The notes below the pieces were generated by a model. It saw only the letters and a program-made list of their open reading frames with translations, had not been told where the DNA came from and ran no database searches. The translations under genes and the position numbers were made by a program. Below are positions 42,710 to 51,357 of a stretch of 64,000 bases of DNA, one piece after another (the stretch's first letter is position 1; every line of letters begins with the position of its first letter). Location: the NCBI RefSeq assembly GCF_011067745.1, contig NZ_JAAMPJ010000005.1, positions 566,872 to 630,871 of the forward strand. The letters run 5' to 3'. Source of the DNA: Lentzea alba (GTDB taxonomy: Bacteria > Actinomycetota > Actinomycetes > Mycobacteriales > Pseudonocardiaceae).

Positions 42710-42855
42710 ATGACGAAAAAGAGCGTTCCGATCACCGTCTTCGCCCGTACGACGTCCAGCCCCGCCCACACCCACCGGGTCATCGTGCCGATCCACTTCC
42801 CTCAGGTGTTCAAGCCGTGGGGACCGTTCCCCGGCGTCGCGGAGGTGCGCGGCCA
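42710..42855 (+). pseudogene. 5' fragment of an SRPBCC-family gene
   Basis: An ATG at 42710 opens a frame (MTKKSVPITVFARTTSS) that continues with HRVIVPIHFPQVFKPWGPFP and GVAEVRGQT. This is the typical start of SRPBCC-type proteins, where a membrane of motifs HRVIVPID and GWGPFPAV is followed by a ligand-binding fold. The similarity stops at about 42855, where another gene remnant begins in a different frame. The rest of the gene, about 100 codons, is gone. Confidence 0.6.
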
Positions 42856-43299
42856 GACGAACGCAACCTCGCCCGCGCCCTCTTCGGCACGGGCGAGGGC
42901 CGCTGGCACCTGCGCCCGGTCACCTCGACAGCCGGACCGTACGCGTTCGAGACCGCGATCGTCGCGGACCTGCGCGAAGCACTCTCCCGCTACCCGGCCG
43001 ACCCAGAACTGGCGGCGCTCGTCGACGGCTTGCGGGCGGCCTCACCCTTCTTCGCTGAACTGTGGTCGGTGGCGGGCATGGGACAGCTCACCGGCGATCT
43101 CAAGACGATCAGCCATCCCGAGCTGGGTGACGTCACGCTGGACTGCGACGTGCTGACCGTGCCCGGCGTCGACCTGCGCATCGTCACCTACACGGCAGCC
43201 CCGGGAACCAGCGGCGCCGACCAGCTCGACCTCCTGCGCGCGTCCCGGCTCAGCGAGGCTCGCGCACGACCCGCGGGCACCACAGCGGCGACGCTCTAA
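42853..43299 (+). pseudogene. 3' fragment of an XRE/MmyB-type regulator gene
   Basis: From PDERNLARALFGTGEGRWH on, the reading frame encodes only the MmyB ligand-binding part: LSRYPADPELAALVDGLRAA, SPFFAELWS, then [20 protein letters not shown] and YTAAPGT. The same pieces occur in the complete regulator at 36714-37568 (RYPADEPLAELVDELR; IALDGTLLQVPGDN). No helix-turn-helix part and no ribosome site precede it. It is joined to the SRPBCC fragment without any gap, so a deletion removed the middle of two neighbouring genes. Confidence 0.75.
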
Positions 43300-43363
43300 T
43301 CCTGGCCTCAGGTTGATCGAGGACGATGAGCGGCAAAAGCATCGACTGGAGGGGCAAGCCGGC

Positions 43364-44047
43364 GTGCGGATCATGATCGCGGATGACGAGGCGGCCATCC
43401 GCGAGTCGCTGGAGCGGGTGCTTCAGGTCGAGGGTTACGAGACCAGCACCGTCGCCAACGGTCTCGCCGTGCTCGACGGGATCGGCGGCGACGAGCCGGA
43501 TCTGCTGATCCTCGACGTGATGATGCCCCGCCTCGGCGGGGTGGAGACCTGTCGGCGGTTGCGGGCGGCGGGCCGGGATCTGCCGGTGCTGATGCTGACC
43601 GCCCGGGATCAGATCTCCGACCGGGTCGCGGGACTGGACGCGGGCGCCGACGACTATCTGCCCAAGCCGTTCGCCACCGAGGAGTTGCTGGCCAGGGTCC
43701 GGGCCCTGCTGCGCCGCCACACGCCGGGCGACGACGAGTCGCAGATCCTGACCTTCGCCGACGTCCGGGTCGATCCCGACAGGTTCGAGGCGTGGCGGGG
43801 CGGGCGGCCGCTCCACCTGACCCGGACCGAGTTCTTCCTGCTGGAGGTCCTCGTGCGCAACGCGACCAGGGTGCTGACCCGAGGCGCGCTGTCCGAGGCG
43901 ATCTGGGGCTTCGACATGAGCGTCACCTCCAACAACCTCCAGGTGTACGTGAGCTACCTGCGCCGCAAGATGGAGGCCGAGGGTGAGCCGCGATTGATCT
44001 ACACGCGACGCGGCCTGGGGTACACGTTGCGGGAGACTCCTCCGTGA
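43364..44047 (+). CDS. OmpR-type response regulator
   Basis: 227 aa from the GTG at 43364, preceded by TGGAGGGGC. Receiver: acidic pair ADDE, Asp in [13 protein letters not shown] (about 51), Lys in [12 protein letters not shown]. The C-terminal winged helix starts near 130 with [19 protein letters not shown], recognition part [20 protein letters not shown] and the wing [20 protein letters not shown]. It overlaps the kinase gene by 4 bp. Such PrrA/MprA-like pairs often control transporters; the convergent MMPL gene is close, but no link is shown. Confidence 0.9.
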   Translation: MRIMIADDEAAIRESLERVLQVEGYETSTVANGLAVLDGIGGDEPDLLILDVMMPRLGGVETCRRLRAAGRDLPVLMLTARDQISDRVAGLDAGADDYLPKPFATEELLARVRALLRRHTPGDDESQILTFADVRVDPDRFEAWRGGRPLHLTRTEFFLLEVLVRNATRVLTRGALSEAIWGFDMSVTSNNLQVYVSYLRRKMEAEGEPRLIYTRRGLGYTLRETPP

Positions 44048-45459
44048 GCAGGCCCGCCGGCCGGGAACCGCGCCGGCTGACCCGTTGGTGGCGCCGGCGG
44101 TCCCTGCGGACCAGGCTGACGGTGATCGCGGCGACGGCCATCGCGGTCAGCGTGTTCCTGACCTTCCAGGTGGCCAGCGAGCTGCTGGACTGGGAGCTGC
44201 AGGCCGCCGCGGAAGATCAGCTGCGCGCCGACTCCCGCTTCCTGGCGGCGAACGCGGAGCGCGCCGGTCTGGCGCAGGTCGAGCTACCGCCGTATCCCGG
44301 ATCGGGTCGGCTGGTGCGGGTCGTCCTGCCCGACGGCTCGGTTCGGACGCCGGTCGGCCAGCCCGCCCTGCCCCCGGTCAGCGAGCTCGCCGGGCGCGTG
44401 GCGCAGGGTGGGCCGGCCGACCTGATGGAGTCGCGCGACAGCGACGACGACGGCTACCTCGTCTACACGCTGCGGACGGGCGGCGGCGCGGTCCAGGTGG
44501 CCCGCGCCGCCGACGACAGCCCGGTCAACCAGTTCGGGTTCGGCATGCTGCTGATCGGGCTGTTCTGCGTGGCCTGCGGTGCCCTTGTCGGGCGGGCCGT
44601 GGCGCGGACCGGGCTGGCACCGATCGACCGGCTGACCGCCGCCGCGGTACGCGTCGCGCACACCCGGGATCTCGACGCCGACATCCCGGACGAGGGCGGT
44701 GGGGAGATCCGGCAGCTGATCCGGTCGATCAACGACATGCTCGCCGCGCTCCGGGACTCCCGGCAGGCCCAGCGGCTGCTCGCCGAGGACGCCGCCCACG
44801 AGCTCAAGACCCCGCTCACCAGCCTGCGCGTCAACATCGAGCTGCTGATCCGGCTCGATCGGCGCGGCGCCCTGGACAGCGCACTGCCCTCGGAAAGCCG
44901 GACCCGGCTGCTCAACGACCTCGGCGCCCAGGTGGTCGAGTTGAGCACCCTTGCCGCCGAGCTGACCGACCTGGCGCGCGGTGACGTCAGCGACGAGAAC
45001 ACCGAACTGCTCGACCTCGCCGACGTGGTGGTGGCCGCCGCGGCCAAGGCGAGTTCCCGCGTGCCCGACATCGAGATCGCGCTCGACGTGACCTCCGTGT
45101 GGGTGAGCGGGCGTCCCGCTGCACTCCAACGGGCGGTGCTCAACCTCATCGACAACGCCGGCAAGTGGTCCCCCGCGGACCAGCCGGTCCAGGTCCGGCT
45201 CCGTGCCCAAGGCGCTTCGGCGGTGCTCGAGGTCGACGACGCCGGGCCGGGCATCGACGCCGCCGACGTACCGCGGGTGTTCGACCGGTTCTACCGTGCC
45301 GACAGCGCCAGGGCGTTGCCGGGATCCGGTCTGGGGCTGTCGATCGTGCAGCGGGTCGTCGACGCCCACGGCGGCCGGGCCACCGTCGCCCGCTCCCCAC
45401 GCGGTGGCGCGCTGCTTCGGGTCGACCTTCCGGCCGCCTTGATCGCGTCGGGCCCGTGA
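44044..45459 (+). CDS. Sensor histidine kinase with HAMP domain
   Basis: 471 aa, GTG start overlapping the regulator stop. First membrane helix about 24-50, extracytoplasmic sensor about 51-160, second helix about 165-185, then HAMP. The phospho-acceptor motif is [20 protein letters not shown] (His about 250). The ATPase domain has [15 protein letters not shown] (N box, about 368), VDDAGPGID (G1) and [18 protein letters not shown] (G2). It is a classical EnvZ/MprB-like kinase, cognate to the regulator 43364-44047. The gene ends at a terminator-like repeat. Confidence 0.9.
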   Translation: MSRPAGREPRRLTRWWRRRSLRTRLTVIAATAIAVSVFLTFQVASELLDWELQAAAEDQLRADSRFLAANAERAGLAQVELPPYPGSGRLVRVVLPDGSVRTPVGQPALPPVSELAGRVAQGGPADLMESRDSDDDGYLVYTLRTGGGAVQVARAADDSPVNQFGFGMLLIGLFCVACGALVGRAVARTGLAPIDRLTAAAVRVAHTRDLDADIPDEGGGEIRQLIRSINDMLAALRDSRQAQRLLAEDAAHELKTPLTSLRVNIELLIRLDRRGALDSALPSESRTRLLNDLGAQVVELSTLAAELTDLARGDVSDENTELLDLADVVVAAAAKASSRVPDIEIALDVTSVWVSGRPAALQRAVLNLIDNAGKWSPADQPVQVRLRAQGASAVLEVDDAGPGIDAADVPRVFDRFYRADSARALPGSGLGLSIVQRVVDAHGGRATVARSPRGGALLRVDLPAALIASGP

Positions 45460-45462
45460 AAA

Positions 45463-45493
45463 ATCCGGGACGGGGCTTGGGCCCGTCCCGGAT
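45463..45493. terminator. Bidirectional terminator
   Basis: Perfect 12-bp stem ATCCGGGACGGG and complement around a 7-nt loop, between the convergent ends of the kinase gene (45459) and the MMPL gene (45513). Confidence 0.82.
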
Positions 45494-45512
45494 CTCGTCC
45501 GTGCCGCCGCGC

Positions 45513-47660
45513 TCACCGTTGCAGCGCGGGCTCCTCGTCGTCGGCGAGCGGCCGTTGCACGTCCGGCAGCTCCACCGGTCGGGACAGCCGGCTCGGCCAC
45601 CACATCCGCGGGCCGATCAGCAGCGTGAGGGCGGGCACCAGAATCGACCGCACCAGCAGGGCGTCGAGCAGCACGCCGAAGGCGACCAGGAACCCGACCT
45701 CGATCAGCATCACCAGCGGAAGCGAGACGAGGACACCGAACGTGGCCGCCAGGACCAGGCCTGCCGAGGTGATCACACCACCGGTGGCGGACAGGGCTTT
45801 GAGCATGCCCACTCGGGTGCCCAGACGCACTGCCTCCTCCCGTGCCCGGCTGGCCAGGAAGATGTTGTAGTCGACACCGAGCGCCACCAGGAACAGGAAC
45901 GCCAGCAACGGCACCGAGTAGTCGATGCCCTTGAACCCGAGGATCGTGTCGAAGACGAACACGCTGCCGCCGAAGGCCGCCGCGAACGAGACGACCACGG
46001 TGGCCATCAGGACCAGCGGGGCCACCACCGCTCGCAGCAGCAGCGCGAGAACGATCAGGACGACGACGAGCACCAACGGGATCACCAGCTTCTCGTCGCG
46101 GCTGGTGGTCTCCTCGGTGTCGAGGTGCTCCGCACTCGGCCCGCCGACGATCGCCTCCGCCCCGCTCACCGCGTGCACGGCGGTGCGCACCCGCTTGATC
46201 GTGTCGTACTCCGCGACGGTGTCCGGCGCGTCCTTCGGGAACACCGAGATGTCGGTCCAGCCACCGCTGGTCTGACCCGGGACGGCCACCGCCACACCGG
46301 GAACGCCCTTGACGACGTCGAGCACCCGCTCCTGGTGCGCCGGCCGCGTGAAGATCGTCATCGGCTGGCCGCCGAGCTCCGGGAAGTGCTGGCGCAGAAC
46401 GGTGAAGCCGGTGACCGACTCCGGCGCGGACACGAACTGGTCCTGCTCCCGCAGGGGGCCGGTGTTGCCCGTCAGCCCGAGGGCGAGAACGCCGAGGACT
46501 CCGAGCGAGCCGAGCGTCGCCACCCACCGGCGGCGGCTGATGGCGGCGCCGAGCCGCACCCACAGTCCCGGCTTCTCCTCCACGGCAGTGCTGAACCGCG
46601 GGATGGCCGGCCAGAAGATCCGCCTGCCGAGCACCACCAGCAGCGCCGGGAACAGCGTCAGCATGGCCACCAGCGCGCACAGGATGCCGGCCGCGCCGAT
46701 CGGGCCCAGCCCGCTGGTGCTGTTGAGGTCCGCGACGAGCAGGCAGAGCAGGCCGGCGATCACGGTGGCCGCGGACGCGACGATGGCCGGTGCCGCGCCG
46801 CGCAGTGCGTGGATCATCGCGACCCGGACATTTTCGTGGTGGTGCAACGCTTCCCGATATCGGGCGATGAGCAACAGCGCGTAGTCCGTGCCGACGCCGA
46901 ACACCAGGATCGTCAGCAGCGCCGAGTTCTGGTCGTTGACCACGATGCCGAAGCCCTTGACGAGCAGGTAGACGGTCGCCATCGAAGTCAGTGCGGCCGC
47001 GCCCACGGCCACCAGCGGGATGAGCCACAACACCGGGCTGCGGTAGGTGATGATCAGCAGGAGCGTGACGACGACGATAGTGGTGAGGAGGACCTGCAGG
47101 TCGATGCCGTCGAAGACGGCGTCCATGTCGCCCTCGACCGCGGCCGGGCCGGTCACGTCCAGTTCGAGGCCCGTGGGGCGGTCCTTCGCGGCGTCGCGCA
47201 ACGGGCCGACGATGGCCTCCGGTGCGCCGTAGGTCGTGCTCACGTCGAGGGTGAACATCATCGCCTTGCCGTCGGTGGAGGGCGTCCACTGCGGGCCCTC
47301 GTCGTCCTCGCCGGCCGGGGTCACCACCTTGGGCGGGTACCGCTTGGCGAGGGTGTCGTAGTGGCGCTCGACCGTCGCGCGGTCGGCGTCGGTCATGCCG
47401 CTGTCACGGTGGTACACAAAGACGAACGTGTTGTCGTTCCCGCCGGGGAGACTGTCCTCCAGCACGGCGACCTTGGTGGACTCGGCGCCGGCCGGCAGGG
47501 TGTCCGCGGCTTTGTCGGTGGTGACCGAACTCAGCTTTCCGCTCAACGGCCCCATGACGACCGTCAGCACCAACCACAAGCCGATCACCAGCCACGGCAC
47601 CCAGCGGCCTGCCAGCCGACCGGCCGGTGTCTTCCCGGACGGCGCTGCGTTGACTGCCAT
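45513..47660 (-). CDS. MMPL-family RND transporter
   Basis: 715 aa, start ATG at 47660 (MAVNAAPSGKTPAGRLAG). About twelve membrane segments: the first near 20-40, a large external loop (about 45-165) with PAGAESTKVAVLEDSLPGGN, then five clustered helices, a second external loop (about 390-480) and the last five helices. Motifs typical for the family include ALLTILVFGVGTDYALLLIAR (with the Asp-Tyr pair of the proton relay) and FLVALGVDYNIFLASRAREE in the second half. Actinobacterial MMPL proteins export lipids, siderophores or drugs. No substrate-linked neighbours are present. The N-terminal intergenic region holds repeats described separately. Confidence 0.88.
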   Translation of the reverse strand: MAVNAAPSGKTPAGRLAGRWVPWLVIGLWLVLTVVMGPLSGKLSSVTTDKAADTLPAGAESTKVAVLEDSLPGGNDNTFVFVYHRDSGMTDADRATVERHYDTLAKRYPPKVVTPAGEDDEGPQWTPSTDGKAMMFTLDVSTTYGAPEAIVGPLRDAAKDRPTGLELDVTGPAAVEGDMDAVFDGIDLQVLLTTIVVVTLLLIITYRSPVLWLIPLVAVGAAALTSMATVYLLVKGFGIVVNDQNSALLTILVFGVGTDYALLLIARYREALHHHENVRVAMIHALRGAAPAIVASAATVIAGLLCLLVADLNSTSGLGPIGAAGILCALVAMLTLFPALLVVLGRRIFWPAIPRFSTAVEEKPGLWVRLGAAISRRRWVATLGSLGVLGVLALGLTGNTGPLREQDQFVSAPESVTGFTVLRQHFPELGGQPMTIFTRPAHQERVLDVVKGVPGVAVAVPGQTSGGWTDISVFPKDAPDTVAEYDTIKRVRTAVHAVSGAEAIVGGPSAEHLDTEETTSRDEKLVIPLVLVVVLIVLALLLRAVVAPLVLMATVVVSFAAAFGGSVFVFDTILGFKGIDYSVPLLAFLFLVALGVDYNIFLASRAREEAVRLGTRVGMLKALSATGGVITSAGLVLAATFGVLVSLPLVMLIEVGFLVAFGVLLDALLVRSILVPALTLLIGPRMWWPSRLSRPVELPDVQRPLADDEEPALQR

Positions 47661-47782
47661 TCACGAGCCTCCTGCATACGTGTCACTTCGCCTGTCTGGT
47701 GACGACTTCCTACCGAGCGAATATGAGAGGACCGTTAATGCGGTGCTCAGGACCGCCGGTAGTCCTAAGAGGACTCAACGGA

Positions 47783-47832
47783 GTAGTACCGTCGTACCGC
47801 CTCCCTCCCGAAGTGACGACCGCGGTACGACG
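47783..47832. promoter_or_regulatory. Repeats in the divergent MMPL/monooxygenase promoter region
   Basis: Between the two divergent genes there are an 8-bp direct repeat, GTAGTACC then GTCGTACC (47783-47798), and an 11-bp perfect inverted repeat, CGTCGTACCGC at 47790-47800 with GCGGTACGACG at 47822-47832. They could be binding sites for a regulator of either gene. A further short inverted repeat AGTCCT/AGGACT is at 47761-47775. Confidence 0.45.
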
Positions 47833-47865
47833 AAACGGGACGGATTTCGGCCTAGCGTTCCGGAC

Positions 47866-49077
47866 ATGACGAAATCTGGTAGTCCACTGTGGAGGTTCGG
47901 GGCGGCCGCCGTGGCGCTGGCGACGGCGTTCACCGTCGTCGCCTGTGGGTCGAACGCCGGCAACGGTGCGGCACCCGTTCCGACTGGCCCGCACAACGGG
48001 CACGCGGCCCAGCCGCCGGCCCCACCGCAGCCGCTGCGCGCCGGTGAGCGGTTCGTCGACCTGAAGATGGCCGAGGCCTACACGCCCACGCCGTCGGGGG
48101 ACAGCGGCACGGACGAGTACCGGTGCCAGGTGATCGATCCGGGCCTGACCAAGGCGGCGTTCCTGACCGGGACTCAGGTCACGCCGGAGAACGTCGCCCT
48201 CGCGCACCACGCCATCGTGTACGCGGTGCCGGCGCGCAGCGCTGCCCTGGTGCGAGAGCAGGACGCGAAGACCCCCGGCGTCGGCTGGCAGTGTTTCAGC
48301 GGGACCGGCGTGAAGGGCGCCGACGTGGAGGAAGACGAGCCGGGCGCGACGTGGGTGGACACCTGGGCGCCCGGCGCCTCGGAGACGCTGTTCACCCAGG
48401 ACGTCGGTTTCAAGCTGGAGCCGGGCAGCCTCATTGTCCTCCAGATGCACTACAACCTGCTCGCGACCGACGGCAAACCGGCCGGGTCGGACCGCTCGGC
48501 GGTGCGGCTGCGGCTGACGGACGGCACGCCGCAGACCCGGGAACTCGACACGTTTCCACTCGACGCACCGACCGACCTGCCCTGCGCCGCCGACGAGTCG
48601 GGTCCGCTCTGCGACCGGGCGGCCTCGATCGCGGACGTGACGAAGCGGTTCGGGCCGGAGGTCGGTGGCACCGCGGACGAGCAGCTGGAGGAGTGCGGCC
48701 AGAGCGCGCCGAAGCCCGGTAACACCCAGACCTGCGACCAAGAGGTGCCGGCACCGATGACGCTGTTCGCCGGTTTCGGCCACATGCACCTGCTCGGGCG
48801 GTCCATCAAGGTCGAACTCAACCCCGGCAAGCCGAACGCCAAGGTCGTGCTGGACGTGCCGCAGTTCGACTTCGACAACCAGCGGCTGGTGAAGCTGCCG
48901 GAGCCGGTGGAGATCGGTCCGGGGGACACGCTGCGGGTGACGTGCACGCACGACGCGGGGCTGCGCAAAAAGCTGCCGCAGCTGAGCAAGCTGCCGCCTC
49001 GCTACGTGGTGTGGGGCGACGGCACCAGCGACGAGATGTGCACGGGCATCATGACGGTCTCCCCCCACAAGTCCTGA
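47866..49077 (+). CDS. Lipoprotein resembling copper type II, ascorbate-dependent monooxygenases
   Basis: 403 aa. The N-terminus is a lipoprotein signal (TAFTVVACGS, lipid-anchored Cys near 26). The body resembles the two-domain fold of peptidylglycine alpha-hydroxylating monooxygenase. All metal ligands have candidates in the right order: the His pair in LAHHAIVYAV, His in LQMHYNLL, the HxH in FGHMHLLGRS and Met in DEMCTGIM. Enzymes of this type hydroxylate a C-H bond using two copper ions and a reductant. Bacterial members are poorly known. Downstream, 67 bp away, is a DoxX-Rieske fusion that could supply electrons. The protein should sit on the outer face of the cell membrane. Confidence 0.68.
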   Translation: MTKSGSPLWRFGAAAVALATAFTVVACGSNAGNGAAPVPTGPHNGHAAQPPAPPQPLRAGERFVDLKMAEAYTPTPSGDSGTDEYRCQVIDPGLTKAAFLTGTQVTPENVALAHHAIVYAVPARSAALVREQDAKTPGVGWQCFSGTGVKGADVEEDEPGATWVDTWAPGASETLFTQDVGFKLEPGSLIVLQMHYNLLATDGKPAGSDRSAVRLRLTDGTPQTRELDTFPLDAPTDLPCAADESGPLCDRAASIADVTKRFGPEVGGTADEQLEECGQSAPKPGNTQTCDQEVPAPMTLFAGFGHMHLLGRSIKVELNPGKPNAKVVLDVPQFDFDNQRLVKLPEPVEIGPGDTLRVTCTHDAGLRKKLPQLSKLPPRYVVWGDGTSDEMCTGIMTVSPHKS

Positions 49078-49144
49078 CGTGAGGGTCGAACATGCGTGAA
49101 CTCACTGAGGTGTCGCAGCCCACGACGGTGTGCTCGGCCACGAC

Positions 49145-50098
49145 ATGACCCGGCTGCGTTTGGATTCCCCGTGGCGGTCGCCGGTCTGGGTATTGCTGCC
49201 GCTACGTGCTTTTCTAGGTGGCACCTTCGCCTACGCCGGTCTCTCGAAGCTCCTCGACACGCACTACTTGGACGACACCTCCCCACTCGGTGTCCACGCG
49301 CAGATGGTGAACGCCGCCACGACCTCCCCGATCGGCCCGCTGGTCTCGCTGGCCGCCGACCACGCGACCGTCGCCGGACTGGCGATCGCTTTCGGGGAGA
49401 TCGCGGTCGGGCTCGGCACTCTGCTCGGGCTGTTCACCAGGCTCGCCGCACTCGGCGGTGTCCTCCTCTCGCTCAGCTTCTTCCTGGCGGTGAGCTGGAC
49501 GACTCGGCCGTACTACGTCGGGGCCGACATCGTGTTCGCCGTCGCCTGGACCCCGTTGCTGATCGCGGGCGACGCCGGGGTGTTGTCACTGACTGCCCGG
49601 CTGCGCGCGAAGGTGCGGCACAGACTCGGCCTGCCGGTGCACCCCACGCCGGAAGAAAGCGGGACAGCACAGGACGACGTCGAGCGACGTACCGTGCTGC
49701 GGGGCGGTCTGATCGCGGCGACGGCGACCGCTGCCGGAGTCACCGCGGGCAGCGCGCTGGCGCTCGCCCGGCGCCCTGCCGGCTCGCCAGCGGCCTCGGC
49801 AAACCACGGCCCGGTGATCGCTGCCGTCGACGACATCGTCGTCGGCTCGTCGAAGAGCTTCACCACGCCGAACGGGACGCCCGCCTATCTCCTGCGCCCG
49901 GCGCCGGACACCTTCCTGGCGTTCAACGCCACCTGCCGTCATCAAGGCTGCCCGGTCTCCTACGTCGGCCCTGGCTTCCGGTGCCCTTGCCACGGCGCCA
50001 CCTACGACGAGAACGGACAGGTGACCGGAGGGCCGGCGCCCGCACCGCTGACCAAAATCCCGATCAAGGTAGTTGAGGGCCAGGTGATGCTCGCCTGA
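49145..50098 (+). CDS. DoxX-like membrane protein fused to a Rieske [2Fe-2S] domain
   Basis: 317 aa from the ATG at 49145; a GTG at 49130 is also possible and neither has a good ribosome site. The N-terminal half (about 1-150) is a four-helix DoxX-like membrane part: RAFLGGTFAYAGLSKLLDTH, FGEIAVGLGTLLGLFTRLAA, SFFLAVSWTTRPYYVGADIV. After a linker comes a helix that could be a Tat signal-like anchor (VLRGGLIAATATAAGV, with ERRTVLRGG upstream). The Rieske domain (about 215-317) has the cluster motifs CRHQGC and CPCHGATYDENGQVTGGPAP. The exported Rieske cluster would exchange electrons with quinones or with the adjacent copper monooxygenase-like lipoprotein. Confidence 0.82.
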   Translation: MTRLRLDSPWRSPVWVLLPLRAFLGGTFAYAGLSKLLDTHYLDDTSPLGVHAQMVNAATTSPIGPLVSLAADHATVAGLAIAFGEIAVGLGTLLGLFTRLAALGGVLLSLSFFLAVSWTTRPYYVGADIVFAVAWTPLLIAGDAGVLSLTARLRAKVRHRLGLPVHPTPEESGTAQDDVERRTVLRGGLIAATATAAGVTAGSALALARRPAGSPAASANHGPVIAAVDDIVVGSSKSFTTPNGTPAYLLRPAPDTFLAFNATCRHQGCPVSYVGPGFRCPCHGATYDENGQVTGGPAPAPLTKIPIKVVEGQVMLA

Positions 50099-50101
50099 TC
50101 T

Positions 50102-50809
50102 TCAGCGCTTCATCTCGCGCCCGTTGGACGCGCGAGATGAAGCGCTGACCGGCCGGGTGATTCTCAGGTCGTAGGCGAGGATGACGGCCTGGACCCGGTC
50201 CCGTGCACCGATCTTGGCGAGGACCCGCCCGACGTGGGTCTTCACCGTCGACTCCGACAGCGTGAACCGTTGCGCGATCTCGCCATTGGTGAGCCCTTGG
50301 CCGATGGCGACGAGGATCTCGCGCTCGCGGCCGGTCAGGGAGCCCAGCCGGGGATCCTCCCGCGCAGGCCCGCAGAGGTCGTCGTCGAGATGGTCGGCGA
50401 ACGCGTCGAGCAACCGCCGAGTCAGCGTCGGCGCGATCACCGTGTCCCCGGCGGCGACGGCCCGGATGCCGGCGAGCAGCTCCTCAGGACGGGTGTCCTT
50501 GAGCAGGAACCCGCTCGCCCCGGCCCGCAGCACGGCGAACGCGTACCTGTCCACGTCGAACGTCGTCAGCACCAGGATCCGCGAACGCCCACTGGCGGCG
50601 GCGATGCGCCGGGTGGCCTCGATCCCGTCGGTACCCGGCGTGCGGATGTCCATCAGCACCACGTCGGGATGCAACTTGGTGGTCCACCGAACGGCCTCGG
50701 CGCCGTTCTCGGCCTCGCCGACGATCTCGGTGTCGGGGCTGCTCTCCAGCAGCATGCGAAACCCGAAGCGCTGCAGCGGCTGGGCGTCCACCACGAGCAC
50801 AGAGATCAT
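50102..50809 (-). CDS. LuxR/NarL-type response regulator whose kinase is broken
   Basis: 235 aa. Receiver: VVDAQP replaces the usual VDD acidic pair (only one acidic residue left), Asp in DVVLMDIRTPGTDG, Lys in GFLLKDTRPEELL. Helix-turn-helix: LTGREREILVAIGQGLTNGE, then LSESTVKTHVGRVLAKIGAR. The start codon overlaps the stop of an upstream kinase remnant (50806-50921) of which only the last 40 residues survive, so the regulator has no cognate kinase here. The last 15 codons form the arm of an 18-bp hairpin shared with the terminator of the convergent gene. Confidence 0.86.
   Translation of the reverse strand: MISVLVVDAQPLQRFGFRMLLESSPDTEIVGEAENGAEAVRWTTKLHPDVVLMDIRTPGTDGIEATRRIAAASGRSRILVLTTFDVDRYAFAVLRAGASGFLLKDTRPEELLAGIRAVAAGDTVIAPTLTRRLLDAFADHLDDDLCGPAREDPRLGSLTGREREILVAIGQGLTNGEIAQRFTLSESTVKTHVGRVLAKIGARDRVQAVILAYDLRITRPVSASSRASNGREMKR
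50103..50147. terminator. 18-bp hairpin inside the end of the regulator gene
   Basis: Perfect inverted repeat, left arm 50103-50120, right arm 50130-50147, 9-nt loop. It begins 5 bp after the stop of the DoxX-Rieske gene and lies fully within the coding sequence of the convergent regulator, encoding its last residues. It probably ends transcription from both sides. Confidence 0.75.
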
Positions 50810-50921
50810 GAACGGCTGCCTTTCAGAGTCGCGTGGACGGTCCAGCCGCCGTCCGGTGTCGTGCCGGCGCTGACCGTGCCGCCGTAGAGCGCGGCGCGTT
50901 CGGCCCTGCGAGGCCGAGACC
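50806..50921 (-). pseudogene. C-terminal remnant of a sensor kinase gene
   Basis: Leftward sequence ending in a TGA that overlaps the ATG of the regulator 50102-50809. The last 31 codons read ERAALYGGTVSAGTTPDGGW then TVHATLKGSRS, the normal C-terminal end of NarL-type kinases. Just upstream a GLGLAG motif (G2 box) is visible, but in another frame, so an indel separates the two. Upstream of 50922 nothing of the kinase is left; the place is taken by an integrase-like fragment. The kinase gene is therefore beheaded and frameshifted. Confidence 0.75.
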
Positions 50922-50940
50922 GCGTCGCCCGGCGACGCCT

Positions 50941-51060
50941 ACTTCATATCGAGCGGACCTGAGACGACCGTTAGAACGGCGCTCAAGCTGGTTGGCCGCC
51001 GAGGATGGAACACGGTTGTTGCGCAGCACCTTCATCCGCCGGATGCGCACACTGCCAGGT
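50941..51060 (+). pseudogene. Integrase-like fragment
   Basis: Short frame without a start codon, encoding LERRSSWLAAEDGTRLLRST followed by FIRRMRTLPG. The part AAEDGTRLLRSTFIRRMR matches the segment AEGGTWLWRSTLIRRVLN of the second fragment at 53598-53810, which is recognisable as tyrosine-recombinase-like. The fragment ends without the catalytic C-terminal residues. It sits between the beheaded kinase gene and a hydrolase gene. The following 300 bp (51061-51357) hold no convincing gene. Confidence 0.5.
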
Positions 51061-51357
51061 TGGTCCATAAAGGACTTTCGCCTGCGGAAACCCAATCGCC
51101 CCAGGAAATCCAGAGCCGTTGACTGCCGACCGCGCCACCGCACTGGAGACGGCAACGCATGCCAGCCGCATATTTCCCTGCTGCAGCACGAATCGTCGGC
51201 GAGCGACAATTGCATGCCGGTAACTCGATGGTTAACCGCAACGCACTTGCCGCCTTTGCCGCTCCTCTTTAGGTTTGAGGCCTTACAGGAGATAAAGACC
51301 GCAGACCAGACTCGGCCAACGACCTGGGAGAGCGTTCAACGAAAGCGAAGGCATCGA

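Noticed and set aside
44284..47289. A 1001-codon leftward frame across the kinase and MMPL genes
   Set aside because: It crosses two convergent genes and a terminator, and its translation is low-complexity Arg/Gly/Ala sequence.
50833..51357. A 5' extension of the hydrolase gene
   Set aside because: It reads through the kinase remnant and the integrase fragment; the hydrolase fold begins after 51358.
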